Origin: Otatea glauca
Lineage: Eukaryota > Streptophyta > Magnoliopsida > Poales > Poaceae
Direction of reading: 5' to 3'
NCBI GenBank assembly: GCA_036346275.1
Contig: CM070728.1
Span: 23,646,723 to 23,710,722, forward strand
Length of the DNA stretch: 64,000 bases
Each line of letters opens with the position of its first letter. Positions within the stretch are counted from its first letter, which is position 1. Positions 32,401 to 43,934 of this stretch are shown in pieces. The notes under the pieces were generated by a model. The model made no database searches. It worked only from the letters and a program-made list of their open reading frames with translations, and had not been told where the DNA came from. A program made the position numbers and the translations under genes.

Positions 32401-34688
32401 TACTTTCCTGGAAAAGCCATTGGAGTACACATTATATCATAAAAGTGATTTTTCTAACAGTTGAAAACCACAAGTTTTATTAACCTTTAGTGCATAGAAG
32501 TACTAAGTCAGCACAGCATGGTCCACTGTTCAAGATCTAACTTAGCAAATCTGTTGAAAATATTTAATATTATGTTGCACTCCACATTGGATCATGTTGA
32601 GGTTCCATGTTTAAGGCCCAGTTTGGAATAGCTTCTGATTGTGTAGATTCCGAATTCTTCAAGATTTAGATGGGTGACAGTTTTTTATTCTCCAAAAATC
32701 CAGATTCTGGATTCTTCAAGAAGCTTCTCCCACAATCAGAAACAGATTTGTACACAAAATCAGAAGTTACCACTCACCCGATTCATAGAGAATCCAGAAT
32801 CTGCACAATCAGAAGCTGTCCCAAAATGGGCCTAAGGCTTCCAAGTTTTCTGATTAAGCACATGACTAGCTTCAACGATGATCATAATAATGGCATGTCT
32901 TAAATCGTTTAGGCTTTTGGAGTATTATGTTAGGTTAATAGTCAGATTGTAAGAAAAAACCTTTAGCAATTCAATTAATATTTCAGTTTTCCTCACAGTT
33001 ACATGCACTAGAAAAGTGCACTGAAACACCGAAATCTGATTTCGGAGAAACAAAACATGGCAAAATGTGATCGAAGCCTATGAATGCGCAAGGCGAAGGA
33101 GTCTGCAATCTGGGTACACAGTACACATAGGGCTTGTTTAAGGCATACACATCATGGGGCAGGGGGCAGTGTTAACAAGCAAGGTGCAGCATGCAAATCA
33201 CAGGGAGAGAAAAGTAACTAAGTGAGGGAGGAAACAAAGAGAGCAGGATGGCACAATTGCTTGCTTCCCTATATCTCATTCTCTCCTCACCGTGACCATA
33301 GGAGCAACAGGCCAACAACTTCCCTCTGTCTTAATGATCATGCACACTATATACAAAAGACATACTAACCAGGTAATAAAATTAACATTCCAAAACCACT
33401 GCACTAGCTGCCTAGCAGGTAGAACCAAAGATAGGACCATATAACATTGATTATAAAAAGGAAATTAGAAAGATCAAAGTAGATGTGTCAAACCTTTAAC
33501 TAGCAATCTGAAACTAAATAATTAAAGGATCACTACTTGACAAGCAGATGAAAGGGGACAGGAGGGAGGAGGAATAGAAGGCGTGTGATTTTGAGAGGGA
33601 AGGGTGAGAGGAAGAAGAAAAAGGGTAGGGAGGAGGATTACAGGACCCTGAATAATGTGAGCCAAAAAGGTTTGACAGATTCCAAACGTAGTACATAAAA
33701 CCTCATATGCATGGGAACACAACCACAGTATTTAAACTAATCCTTCTGTTTCATGTTTCAAGTCATACTAGGCCACTACTTTGTTTTACATTATAAGTAA
33801 TGCCGCCTTTTCAAGAAAAATATACAACATCCTACTGATCAAATAGCCTTCACTCAATTGCAGCATGCATCTAGTCAACATTTTCACTTGTTCGGAACAT
33901 CTTAAACAAGGTTAAACTGGTCGTTTTACCACAATTAAAATTTTTGTACTAAGTGTCATAGTGAATTATGATAACAATTGGAATGAGTAAAATTAAGAGT
34001 TTTAGGTTTTTTGTCAAAAAAGAAGAATCTTCTGTTACCGGATGAAAAACCTAGCCGCTTATTCTTTTGATGAGATAATATGGTATGCCGCATATGATGC
34101 ATGTTAACAAGGGTGTTTTAAATTGAACTTGAAATCTTGCTAATATCTAAGCAGTGTATAGCACCAAACTTCTAACATATATGTGTGTTCTGGTCCTTGA
34201 GGACTAAAGCGAAGTTTTGCAGGCATTTAAATTTTTTGCACCAATATGATAATTTCTCCACTACCTGCACATCTACGTAGTTGAGCAAACAAAAACCGCA
34301 CAAGACTAAACGACTAATAGAGCATGGAAGGTAAATATTGTGTTCATTGAATTGGCTATAACAGCTAGAGAGAGGATCGTAACCTCTCCTACCCAACAAT
34401 TCGAGATCTACAACCGAATCGAAGGAGTTCGCACATTCCAATCGCGCTATGACCCGCAGCTCATCCGACGGACTCTTCGACCACCCAATTAAAGAATCCC
34501 ATGAGCTCAGTCCGGCAGGAAGCCACGCCAATGCACGCAGCACGATACGGCGACGCGGTCTTGGGGACGGGAGGTGAGGTGACGGAGCGGACGGCGAAGC
34601 GCCTCGCCCGCCGGAGCGGAGCCACGCGGTTGGAGACCGCGACGGCGGGGGCGAGGAAGGCGGCGGCCGCCGATGCAGAGGGGCGCAT
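29492..34688 (-). CDS. Alpha/beta-hydrolase-fold protein, plastid-type N-terminus, four exons, frameshift in exon 2
   Basis: Exons on the minus strand: 34688-34485, 32295-31976, 31480-31321 and 29957-29492. All junctions have GT donors and AG acceptors and join in phase. Exon 1 gives an Ala/Arg/Ser-rich, acid-poor N-terminus (MRPSASAAAAFLAPAVAV), a likely plastid transit peptide. The body shows hydrolase-fold landmarks: YRATIVDWPGLGYSDRPSLN, then ELVVVGGGHAATIAVRA at the nucleophile elbow, then the cap and C-terminal strands (PVLIVSTENAPKR, GALLPQEEYPLAVAEELYNF). The elbow reads GGGHA, so the serine of GxSxG is missing, and no catalytic His is evident, suggesting a non-catalytic member. Spliced length is 1150 nt, not a multiple of three. 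Between ISDV and VEEWRVV (near 32166) the frame jumps as if two bases were lost. This is either a disabling mutation or a sequence error. Exon 1's donor is the least certain boundary. Confidence 0.82.
30084..30397. mobile_element. Stowaway MITE in intron 3 of the hydrolase gene
   Basis: This 314-bp element starts CTCCCTCCGTCC and ends GGACGGAAGGAG, flanked by TA on both sides (30082-30083 and 30398-30399). The terminal motif and TA duplication define Stowaway (Tc1/Mariner-type) MITEs. Confidence 0.88.
32615..32832. mobile_element. Tourist-like (PIF/Harbinger) MITE in intron 1 of the hydrolase gene
   Basis: This 218-bp element has inverted ends of about 35 bp containing AGCTTCTGATTGTG on both arms, starts GGCCCA and ends GGGCC. 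It is flanked by TAA at 32612-32614 and 32833-32835. The three-base TWA duplication fits PIF/Harbinger. Confidence 0.75.
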
Positions 34689-37255
34689 GGGGAGGGAGTG
34701 GTAATGGTCGGGATTTGGTGGGAGGTGGAGGCGGGCGATGAGGAGGCGACCTGTGCTGCCGTGGACTCGGGCCTCCCACCAAAATCATTCGAGTCACAAA
34801 TCTATACAGAGTGCCGTAAAAAATTTTGATTGTTAATATCTTTTAAATATTTAAATTTAATAGATCAAAATTATAGGTAGATTTGTATCAAATTTACTTT
34901 TATAATTTTATTATATTTATAAATATATTATAACAGAAATAGTAATCAAAACTGTGTTTTAAAGACCGTGTTATCCAAAACGACAACTATTTATGCCCGT
35001 ACTAAGTACTAGTTGATCTACTACTCTATGTTTTATGACATGTCCGATTGGAAATCTTACCTCCCAATATTTTTTTGTATCGGTCAAAAAATCTTGTAAG
35101 CAGTTGAGCTTTGAACCCTTCATGTAATCGTACATGACATAGAAACTTATCATGGCGGTGCCAAGAATCAATGGGAGGCAGAGCAAGCATGGCATGAAAT
35201 TAAACAGTCCTAAATCTGTGCCTCGGAGGCTTGGGGCTAAAGAGCGTCAAATAGGTATAGCAATTAGCTTCCGTTTTTTCGAGTCACTAGTACAAACACT
35301 GTTTTTAGTGGAAGCCATACAATCACGTGGACACCACCACGGTTCACATCGACAATATCGAACGAACAATAGTCCGTATAAACCAAACGAAAAAAAGGGG
35401 CCTACCAAGTAAACCACCTTGGCCCTGGCCTTTAAACAGAGGCCCTGATAGGCCTAGCCATGGGCCCAATGGACACCAAGATCTGTCGCACATAAGAAGG
35501 CCTTCTAAGTTCGGGCTGGACCATACACTTCGGCAAGTTGCGACGGCTAGGACGCCCAAATTTCCCACTCATTCCCCCTCCTTTTTCTCCTCCAGATTGA
35601 CCGTCCCACGCTTCCTGCTCCGCCCACGCGAATCACATCGCACAACCGCAACCGCGTCCGCGTACCGGAAGAACAAAAAAGCAAGGGGACAAACGTAACA
35701 GAGGCCGCGTGCAGGCGCAACCGCGACCGCGTGCAGGCGCAACCGCGACCGCGCGAACAACCGGCCGGCCGGCGTCGCGCTTCGCCTCTTCGGCCCATCG
35801 TCGTGCGCGACCGCGACGGCCCACACATGCACCGTCGTCCTATCCGGCATCCAAACTTATTACACGGCCGTGCTTGGCTCGTCGGCAGGAAAACACTAGT
35901 CCTCCCGTCCGCCCTCTTCCTCTGCTCCGCAGGGATAAAAGTGCTCGGCTTTCGGTTTCACATCTCAGCCTCTCGCCATCTTATCGCCGATCTATTCTAT
36001 TCCATTCCTACTAGCAGGAACAATAACATGAACCGAGCGTTTTTCCAGTCCACTTGCGCTCTTTTTTTCAAGATCTAACTATCTACAAACGTAATTATAA
36101 AAATAATCATCTCTCTATCACAAAAGCACTGATATATACATCTGCCACCTGCCACGCCAAGATAAGACTGCTATCGTGGTAGGAAAGCTTAGCAGGGCGA
36201 CAATACAAGTGAAGGAGTAGGACCTACCGCGGTGCCCGAGCATGGCATATCCTACCGTGGCAACAGTCTTGCCCAAGTACAGTAAGTTCAGCCAGAACCT
36301 GTCGCGGTGTACACACGTGACCGACCATTTCATAGTAGGGAGGAGACTTTTTTTTGTAATTATATTCATATGGAAGCTAGATTTAAAAAAAAAATAGTAG
36401 AGGACTAAAAAAAAGGTTGATTTCCAATAATATTCGCTCGCCTTTTCGCCGGGCCTTCGACGTCGGCGCGCCCAACTTGCCCGTGGGGTTCACGTCATGG
36501 ACCGAGTTCTTTCTCCGCTTTTAGGCCGAACCTTTTCGTACGCTAGCTAGTGCTGCTCCTGCTCGCGTGTTTAGACGTCGGATTAAACTGTTTCCTTGAC
36601 CTTTAATTAGAATCTAAGTCAGGGAGTGTGCTAAGATAATCGTCCTACCCGTCGGCTACACGGCAGGCAGGTCCATCCATGATCCATGCCTTTCCCGGCC
36701 GCTACGTACGCTCTGACGCCCGTTTTGAAAGAACAGAGAGGAAAAGAGTAAGGCTTTTGCATGATCTGGATGGTGAGCGAGTCTCATATTATTTCTACGA
36801 TACGCTGCTTCAATTTACAAATGTTATTCTTTCGACTATGTATAAGGAGCTAACCCTTTTCTCTATGGTATCATCTGAAACTCCACCGTGAATCGTCCGA
36901 TCAACGTGAGAGTTGATCGTGCAACCATGTTTGTCGAATTTGATCTTTAGACGATTTCGTTGCCGGCTTCCCTTGCGACGCGCTTGGCTCCTTTGTACCT
37001 AGATCACAGCTCAGATCTTCCATATGTTCTTCTCAAAAGTCCATGGTTCTTGAAAGCCTTTGCTCACCATCCAAATCTGATACTATCTGAGCCAACAACA
37101 ACTAGGGCCAATGAAATTCAGGTCCTTTTTGTTTTGCCCGCCTGCTACTCTGAACTGAACGTAGTTGAGTGTTAGGTACGAGGGGGCAGACGCTGCCACT
37201 ACACTCTCCTTAATCAACACGGGCGACAAATAGCACCAAAAAGAAGCAAAAATTA
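34689..37255. other. Upstream region of the hydrolase gene and intergenic DNA
   Basis: The proximal 110 bp are GC-rich and may hold the hydrolase promoter; no clear TATA box was seen. An AT-rich stretch (34810-34960) looks like a degenerate MITE without clean ends. A 22-bp unit (GTGCAGGCGCAACCGCGACC...) is duplicated in tandem at 35709-35752. Open frames at 35327-36078 lie on both strands of a GC-rich patch and are not supported as genes. Confidence 0.4.
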
Positions 37256-37393
37256 AAGATATATCACTCTATTTCTTAGTATTTTAGAACATACTACTCG
37301 TTGTCTCAATGACATATAACCCCTGGACTCATATATCATTGAGACAACAAATGTTATTTCCTGTATTGCCAACAAATGGAGTGATATATCCTG
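37256..37393. mobile_element. Small foldback element
   Basis: The sequence is largely palindromic. GATATATCACT at the left end pairs with AGTGATATATC at the right end. GTTGTCTCAATGA near 37300 pairs with TCATTGAGACAAC near 37343 around a short loop. Such hairpins are typical of small MITEs. No target duplication was resolved. Confidence 0.55.
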
Positions 37394-37454
37394 AATTCCT
37401 CAAAAAAAAAGGTTGCACGAGGTTAGACTAGCCGTGCACCATCCAAAAAATTTA

Positions 37455-37732
37455 GGTCCTGTTTGGGAGTTTTAAGTCAACTTCAACTTCCGAAAAATCA
37501 GTAAACTCCCAAACAGCTCAGTTTTATGTGGTTTTTGGCATAAGCCAGAAACCATATATAACTAGCAGAAGTCAAAAGCTGAAAGCTAGGTTAAACTGAT
37601 TTTGCAGTTTATTATTGAGAAAAATTAGCTATTTATCAAATGATCTCTTATAAAAAGTTATAGATGCTTGTTAACCCATAAAACTAAAAAGCAACTTTAT
37701 AGAAAAGCTACCGCTCCCTGAACATTAGGCCC
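37455..37732. mobile_element. Tourist-like MITE
   Basis: This 278-bp element starts GGTCCTGTTTGGGAG and ends CTCCCTGAACATTAGGCCC, flanked by TTA at 37452-37454 and 37733-37735. The interior contains imperfectly paired AAAGC/GCTTT words. A TTA duplication fits PIF/Harbinger, but the inverted ends have diverged. Confidence 0.55.
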
Positions 37733-39039
37733 TTAATTCCTTCGTAAGACCACATCGTGGTATTAAAATCATCATACGGGCGGAACACAATTTCTGGCAC
37801 CGGCGTGATGGACAGCTCCAAATCTGTTGCTATAATATGAGCATAATGATGCAGAAATGGTTAATGGTTCCTATCATCTTTCGCTAGTATTGATTACTCT
37901 TTTTTAGCAGCTGAGTTAGTAGGTGCATTTAGTGTTGATGCAGGCTGTTGAGCAATTCCAAATAATAGTTGTGAATTTTTTCGGAGGAACAATGTTAGTA
38001 CGACTCTTCAATGTATGGCATTTTTGGGCTAATAGTGGTTGACTTCCCATCAAGCATAATTTGGAACAAAAAAGAGTTGAATTGAATTTTATGAGCAATG
38101 TCAAAAGTGTACAGTGTAAACTGATGAACCGTGAACATCTATGCTGCGAAATTGCAAATACTTCAACAGAAACTGAAGTTTCAGCAGTCTGAAACCAACA
38201 AAAAAAATCGTCGTCGGTGGCTAAGATTGGACTATTACTTCTTGTTTGTTTTTCTCTGTAGGACAAGAACAGCATGAAGCGTATACGGATAAGGTTCATT
38301 TGCAGTTTTTAGAGGCCGTCCGATAAAAAAAACGAATAGTTCGGATTTCTCAACAATGTTTGGTACCATACCAAAATCAGCACGGTACTTTCGAATAGTA
38401 TTCTCCGAAGATCTTATCTATCGATTTTCAATTTAACAATCTATGTATAACTGCTAAAGTTTAAGGACTGTACTGGATCTCTTTCAAGTCCTAAATACAG
38501 ACTTTTTTCACTATTATTTGTTTGCTTTTGTTTCGAGAACCTGCATGTAGCTATTTCTCCTGTTTGTTTCTCTTTCCTTTTGTTAATTATTGGTTTTTCT
38601 TGTTTCTTCCTCACCTGGCTGTGCAATCAATATTTTCTGGTCGCTTTCAGCAGTCTCTATCTAATCCCATATGGCGAAAATTTGTCGTTTTTTACTCCAT
38701 GACAGCAAACCTTTCTTTTCTCCCACTGAAAACGAGTTTTTACCGTTCTTGCCAGCATTTCAAGGGAAGATCAGACAACTACTATTGCCAAGCAGAGTAC
38801 AAAGCCGAACCATGAATGGCGCCTAACATTGGAACTTTCTATGCTTATTCCTCCTAAGAATGCAGACAAAAGCCAGTCCAGATCAAAAACAGAGGAGATA
38901 CTAAAATAGAGTGAAACGCACACAAAGGTTTTGATTCACCCAGATGGCTCCGTTCAAGGAGGCTTTCTCCGGTGCTTGGAAGGTATCTTCCCTAAAAAAA
39001 CATCGAAGTTGATTCACACAGGGACAAAATAAAGAGGAT
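37733..39039. other. Intergenic DNA, no supported gene
   Basis: Short frames on both strands (for example 37916-38299 minus and 38522-38815 plus) lack domains or splice support. Confidence 0.4.
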
Positions 39040-39944
39040 CCATTTGGATCTATTATTTTAGGTGAATGAAATGGTTCAATATTTATAGAAAATATTCCTT
39101 AAATTTGTATCCCACTATTCAGAATGGAATGGTTTCATTCAAACAACCAAACATGATGACTCTTTTCTTGAACCATCTCATATATGTACTACTTGGTACA
39201 AACAACCAAACACACATAATTATTCTTTTGACTTAACATTGTACATTCATTTGACCTAACTGCCATTGTGCCAGCTCTTGATTAACCATTGCCTTCTATG
39301 ATAATCAGTAAGTTCTCTTGTTTAGCTATCTGTGATAATATGTGACATGAATCGCCGTTTCTGATAATCAGTAACATGGATCACAACGACTCTTGATCGG
39401 CCATCGCTCTCCTCGGTTTGCATCCAAGGCAATTCGATCCGCCCTTTCCCATATCCATCGGTAGACTCCTCTGATTCTCCCCCTTTGTCTCCTGTACATA
39501 CATACGTAGAGCATCGCGGCAAATTGGATTTGGATCTAACTCTGATAATCAGCAAGTTCTGGAAAAACTAATTTCTCAATGAGAGGTACTTCCATGCTTT
39601 TCTTTTTCACAGTTACACAAATATTAAAACATAAATGAATGGTAGATGATGATTAATTACCCGTTCGCTTGCTTCAAAATTTGTGCGACTTGCATTGAAG
39701 CACTACTCTTAATCTATTTAAAGTTATTGCATCGTCTAATTGTCCGTTACTCAGACCAGGGATTCATGTTAAATCACTTTGTTTGTATCAAGTGGCATAT
39801 GTATGAGATGGTTTAAAAAAAGTTATATATGTGTTTGGTTGTTTGAATGAACTATCATATACTGAATAGTGGGATACAAATTTGAAGAATATTGTCTATA
39901 GATGTTGAACCGTTCTATTCACCCAAAACAATGAAACCAAATGG
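39040..39944. mobile_element. DNA transposon remnant with long terminal inverted repeats
   Basis: About 160 bp at the left end (39040-39210) matches the reverse complement of 39770-39944. Shared blocks include CCATTTGG, AAATTTGTATCCCACTATTC, TCATTCAAACAACCAAACA and AACCATCTCATA. The central 560 bp has no transposase. The ends are approximate and no target duplication was found, so the superfamily is open. Confidence 0.6.
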
Positions 39945-41034
39945 TGTAGAAACATATATCCCATTCAACTTTATCCTACCGACCAAACATATTTGGTGCT
40001 AAGTTGGGTAGTGTGCAAGTAAATGCAGTTCAAATTTCAGCCCAATGGATCTTTGCCTGCACGGCTGAACGGCGCCTGCCAGTGCGATTGTCTGCCCATG
40101 TGAATTCTCTCTCTTCCATTCTGGGCACTGGCCATGAAAAGAACAATTCAATAGTCTAAAAAAAAAGAACAATTCAATTTCAAAATAGCAATCACCGGGA
40201 GTTGCACAATTAGAGGGACATGCCTTTTACTAGATTACCCTTCTCCTTTTATTTGATAAGGATATGCAATTACTTATCTGATATTCACCAAATCTTTAAG
40301 TCAATACCAGCCCACGGTTTAAGTACCTTTACATACATATATTTAATTGTGGATCACCAGATTGCAACAAATAAATAGCTCGCGTACCTCAAGCACTCGA
40401 TAAAATTGCCCCTTCAAGGGGTGACCTAACAAACAGGTAAAGTGTTAATGAAACTGCCAAATCAACCCCGTTGTGCCACTCATTCCTCTAGAATTCGACA
40501 TTCCAAACTACCAATATCTGTTGGCTTTCATGGACAAAAAGATAAAATTTGAAGGTGACTTGGAGGCCACCTCCACTAGTTTTTTCTCTAGTCACCATCT
40601 GAATGCCTCATCATGGTTTGGGTTTAACCCAAGCAACCTCTCATGAAAGACGTGGTTTTTCTTTCGCTGATGGAGGTGTCAAGAACATCGTTTTCTCAAC
40701 AAGGACAAATTGCTGTGGGTCAATTGATGCAAAAAAAAATGTTCCATCTTGCAACGAAAGGCGAAGAGAAAAACCGGTCTATCGATGTCATGACCTAATC
40801 CTCGAAGACTCGAAGTGTCATATGGTATACAATTCAATACATAAGTTTCTCCGTGACTAAAACTTAGCACATTATTCAAATTGCGTCACCATGAGCTGGT
40901 GCCGTGCCAGATGCATCACTTTATGTTATTGAAATATTCAGGATTTATTTATGTATCTTCCAAGATCAGATATGTCGAATATACACATATCTGGACTCAT
41001 CTATAGATACTACTACTCTTGAAGAGGCACGAGC
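39945..41034. other. Intergenic DNA, no supported gene
   Basis: An 85-codon frame at 40603-40860 has no recognisable domain. No repeat boundary is clear. Confidence 0.35.
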
Positions 41035-41252
41035 AGAGCTTACAGGCCGGTGCCACTTGCGCCAAAAACACTGTAATTTCTACGGTTCTAAGCTGTAGTG
41101 ATCTACAGTGCGAAGCTACAATATTTTTATTTTATAAAAATAGAGAGCTTACAGGCCGGTGCCACTTGCGCCAAAAACACTGTAATTTCTACGGTTCTAA
41201 GCTACAGTGATCTACAGTGCGAAGCTACAATATTTTTATTTTTAAAAAATAG
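41035..41252. repeat. 109-bp tandem duplication
   Basis: Two almost identical copies (41035-41143 and 41144-41252) begin AGAGCTTACAGGCCGGTGCC and end with an AT-rich TTTTTATTTTA block. They differ at only a few positions, so the duplication is young or recently homogenised. Confidence 0.85.
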
Positions 41253-41659
41253 AGACATTTTTTTGTAAACAATTTTCCCCTCTCTCTCCATTAACATTGA
41301 GTTACAATTTTTTTAAAAAAAAATTCTCAATTTTTTTAAGAAAATTTTCTCGCTTCCTGTTAAAATTCAGGCGCAGCCCACGATAACGCTAATCAACTAG
41401 TGTAGACAAATGTGAGCTATGCTTTAGCAACGCCGACGCGTGGACCAACTATCGTGCTCGGTGGCTACTCCGTGTTGTCTCGCCTCGTCTCTTGCGGATC
41501 GCAGCTGCCTCCTCCGATCTGCATGATTGGCCAGCTCGGCCTCACTCACAGCCACAGGCTGACGTGGGCGTAACCCCCGCGACGAGCAGCCAATCGGAAG
41601 CGGGGCCATGTCTCTCTAGGGTAACAGGCCCATGTTTTTTCTTTTTCTTTTTTTATTAA

Positions 41660-41990
41660 CCAGTGATTTAAGGCCCTATTTGTTATAGCCATAACTTTTA
41701 TAAGAAACAACTTTTTCAACTAAAGTCGTACTAGTTTGAATTTGAGTATTTGTCCACGGCGCGGTGGAGGAGATGGATCGTTGATGTCCATGGGAATTGG
41801 GGCGTGCATGACCGTTGAAGTATAAGTGAATTCCACACATTTTCTCGTCAGTTTAAGTTTTTGAGTGAACTGATTGATGCATCTAAGTCAATATGGTATC
41901 AGAGCCAAGAGATCTTGAGTTTAAGACCCGATCGGCGCAATAAAAAATAATAATTACAGTCTATTCCTATTCTACGTCCTGGTGCATCCA
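41660..41990 (+). repeat. Degenerate LTR (TRIM/Copia-like) end with tRNA-iMet primer site
   Basis: TGGTATCAGAGCC at 41894-41906 is the standard primer site complementary to initiator methionine tRNA. It is preceded by GAATTCCACACATTTTC and GATGCATCTAAGTCAATA, a style of LTR end widespread in grasses, and followed by GATCTTGAGTTTAAGACCC. No pol domain follows, so this is a remnant or a small non-autonomous element. The LTR start is not located. Confidence 0.5.
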
Positions 41991-42747
41991 ACTCAATATG
42001 GATGTGTTGTTGGTTACTACAGGTTTTCATACTGTTGGGGTGTTGGTCTGTTCCTGTTCGCTAGATTTGGTTGGCATCACGTGATGATTAGCTTTTCTCT
42101 TGTGATAAAAGGCGCGGTTTGAGGTACCGCATCTCTTTCATGCGTGATCGGCGATCTTAAACGGCTCAGGCCCGTCCGAGGGATTGATTTGGGTGTGGTT
42201 GAAGGCTGCATTTGGTGTAAGTTTTGTGTTACTTTCTTTTAAGAGCCATTGAGCCGCTCTGTAATGAAAATACGTAACCTTTGTGCAAAATCTTCTTCGA
42301 TAGCACGGGATAGAAACACATCTCAATCAGGGAAACTATAGATGTTTGTGGTGTGATTTAAACTATTCTAGTATTTTTCAGAGGACAGGTGCTGAACAGC
42401 TGAAGGCTAAACGGAGATCTGAATCACGCAATCTGCGGCACATATTCTTGAGCGCGTGCAGCGATGGAGTGGAAAACCGCGATTAGAGAAGGAAGGATAT
42501 TTGCGTCTACCTGCGCATTGACTCGGATCGCCGACTTTATGCCAAGTGAATCTCTTAGCCTTTTCCATATCCGCACGGATGCACCGTAAAAAGGAGCGAA
42601 TCTCAGGCCGCACACGCATTTGAGCCAGCGGCCATTATTGTGAAACAAGAATCTCAGCTACAAGGAAAGCAAATCATACATACCGATAAAATGTTAATGA
42701 AAGGTGGCAATGCATTATACTCCTGCCCGGGTCGGTTAGAAAGGTAA
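41991..42747. other. Intergenic DNA
   Basis: I found no gene or clear repeat boundary here. Confidence 0.35.
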
Positions 42748-43440
42748 CTGTTGGCGTAAAAAAACGTGAAAAAGGGTTAATCGGTCGTAACACACCTAAC
42801 GAACACCAGGTTTATTTTATCAAGACGTGACAATCGATTTGATTCTGCAATTGATAAGATGAATATATGATATGCTCAAAGCCGATCTGTCGCGAGACAA
42901 TCGGCTTAGATCTAAACAGTTAAACCGATTAAATCAAAGGGTAACGATAGGTCTAATTAACCGATTAGTGCTAATCATTTGGTAAAAATAGATCTTTTTT
43001 CGAGGAAGACGATACGCAATAAAATCGGAGAAAAATCAAACCTGATGGTGTAATTGATGAAGATCAACAATCGGCGATACGCAACTTTACTGATCAAAAT
43101 CGAATTACAAAGATTCTAAATTACAGAAGCTACTCCTAGTCGATGAGAAAATAAAAGAGTAAATACAATTTATTGATTGATTGGGATATGTTGTTTTTTC
43201 ACTCACTCATAGCCATCTTTTATAGCTATCGACCGACCGTGTCCATCTCTAATACGCTAGTTGTCATGATCCGTGTTGGTCTTAAATCGGACAGTTCTCC
43301 TCATCTTTAGATAAATATCGGTCATAGTTCAAATTTAAACTTTTTTTTTCTTTTCTTACGCTTTGCTTATCTAGCCCGGTTCTTTTTCCCGTGCATATTT
43401 GGTAGCACATCAGCGCCACCGATCGAGTCGACGTCTCTCC
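42748..43440 (+). repeat. Possible solo LTR fragment
   Basis: TGTTGGCGTAAAAAAACG at 42748 is a typical LTR opening. The stretch contains repeated AATCGG/CCGAT words, and TTTTATAGCTATCGACC near 43215 could be an LTR promoter. The right end and a target duplication could not be fixed, so this is tentative. Confidence 0.35.
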
Positions 43441-43934
43441 CGTGCAAAGCTAACGAAGGAAGAAGCATCGCCCAAGGAAAGAATGACAGGAAAATGAAAG
43501 GTATGGCTCGGAGCAGGACGGCACCGGCCGGGTTGGATGCGGCCGGTTTGCTGTTAGGCCGAGTCAGCCTCCATGGTAAACCTCAACCTCCCCCCGCCAC
43601 CTCTGGACGACACCTGGTCGCTCGCGAAGCGGACTCCCCACCCGCTGAAATCTCACGAAAAACCCACCGATCCGCCCGTTTCAAGCGCGGGAGAGATACT
43701 GACCCGACGCCGGCCAGCGGTTCTCGGCTTTGCCTCTGGGCGAACCGTTAGCCGTTCGGTCATAGATAAAGCGGACCTGTTAACTTTTTGAATATGAAGT
43801 ATATCTTGTTATCTGTTTTCAAAAGTTTTTTTAATAAAAAAAAATTTGAATTGAAAATTTTCAAACCAAAAGTTTTTTTAGTCAAAACTTTTTGAACTGA
43901 AAGTTTTTTTGAGTCGAAACTTTTGAATCAAAAT
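43441..43934. other. Intergenic DNA with poly-T/A runs
   Basis: A GC-rich patch (43490-43750) has open frames in several phases but no domain. At 43800-43930 the sequence is low-complexity AAAGTTTTTTT/AAAACTTTT words. Confidence 0.35.

Noticed and set aside
40603..40860. 85-codon frame on plus strand
   Set aside because: No family resemblance and no conserved structure; insufficient support.
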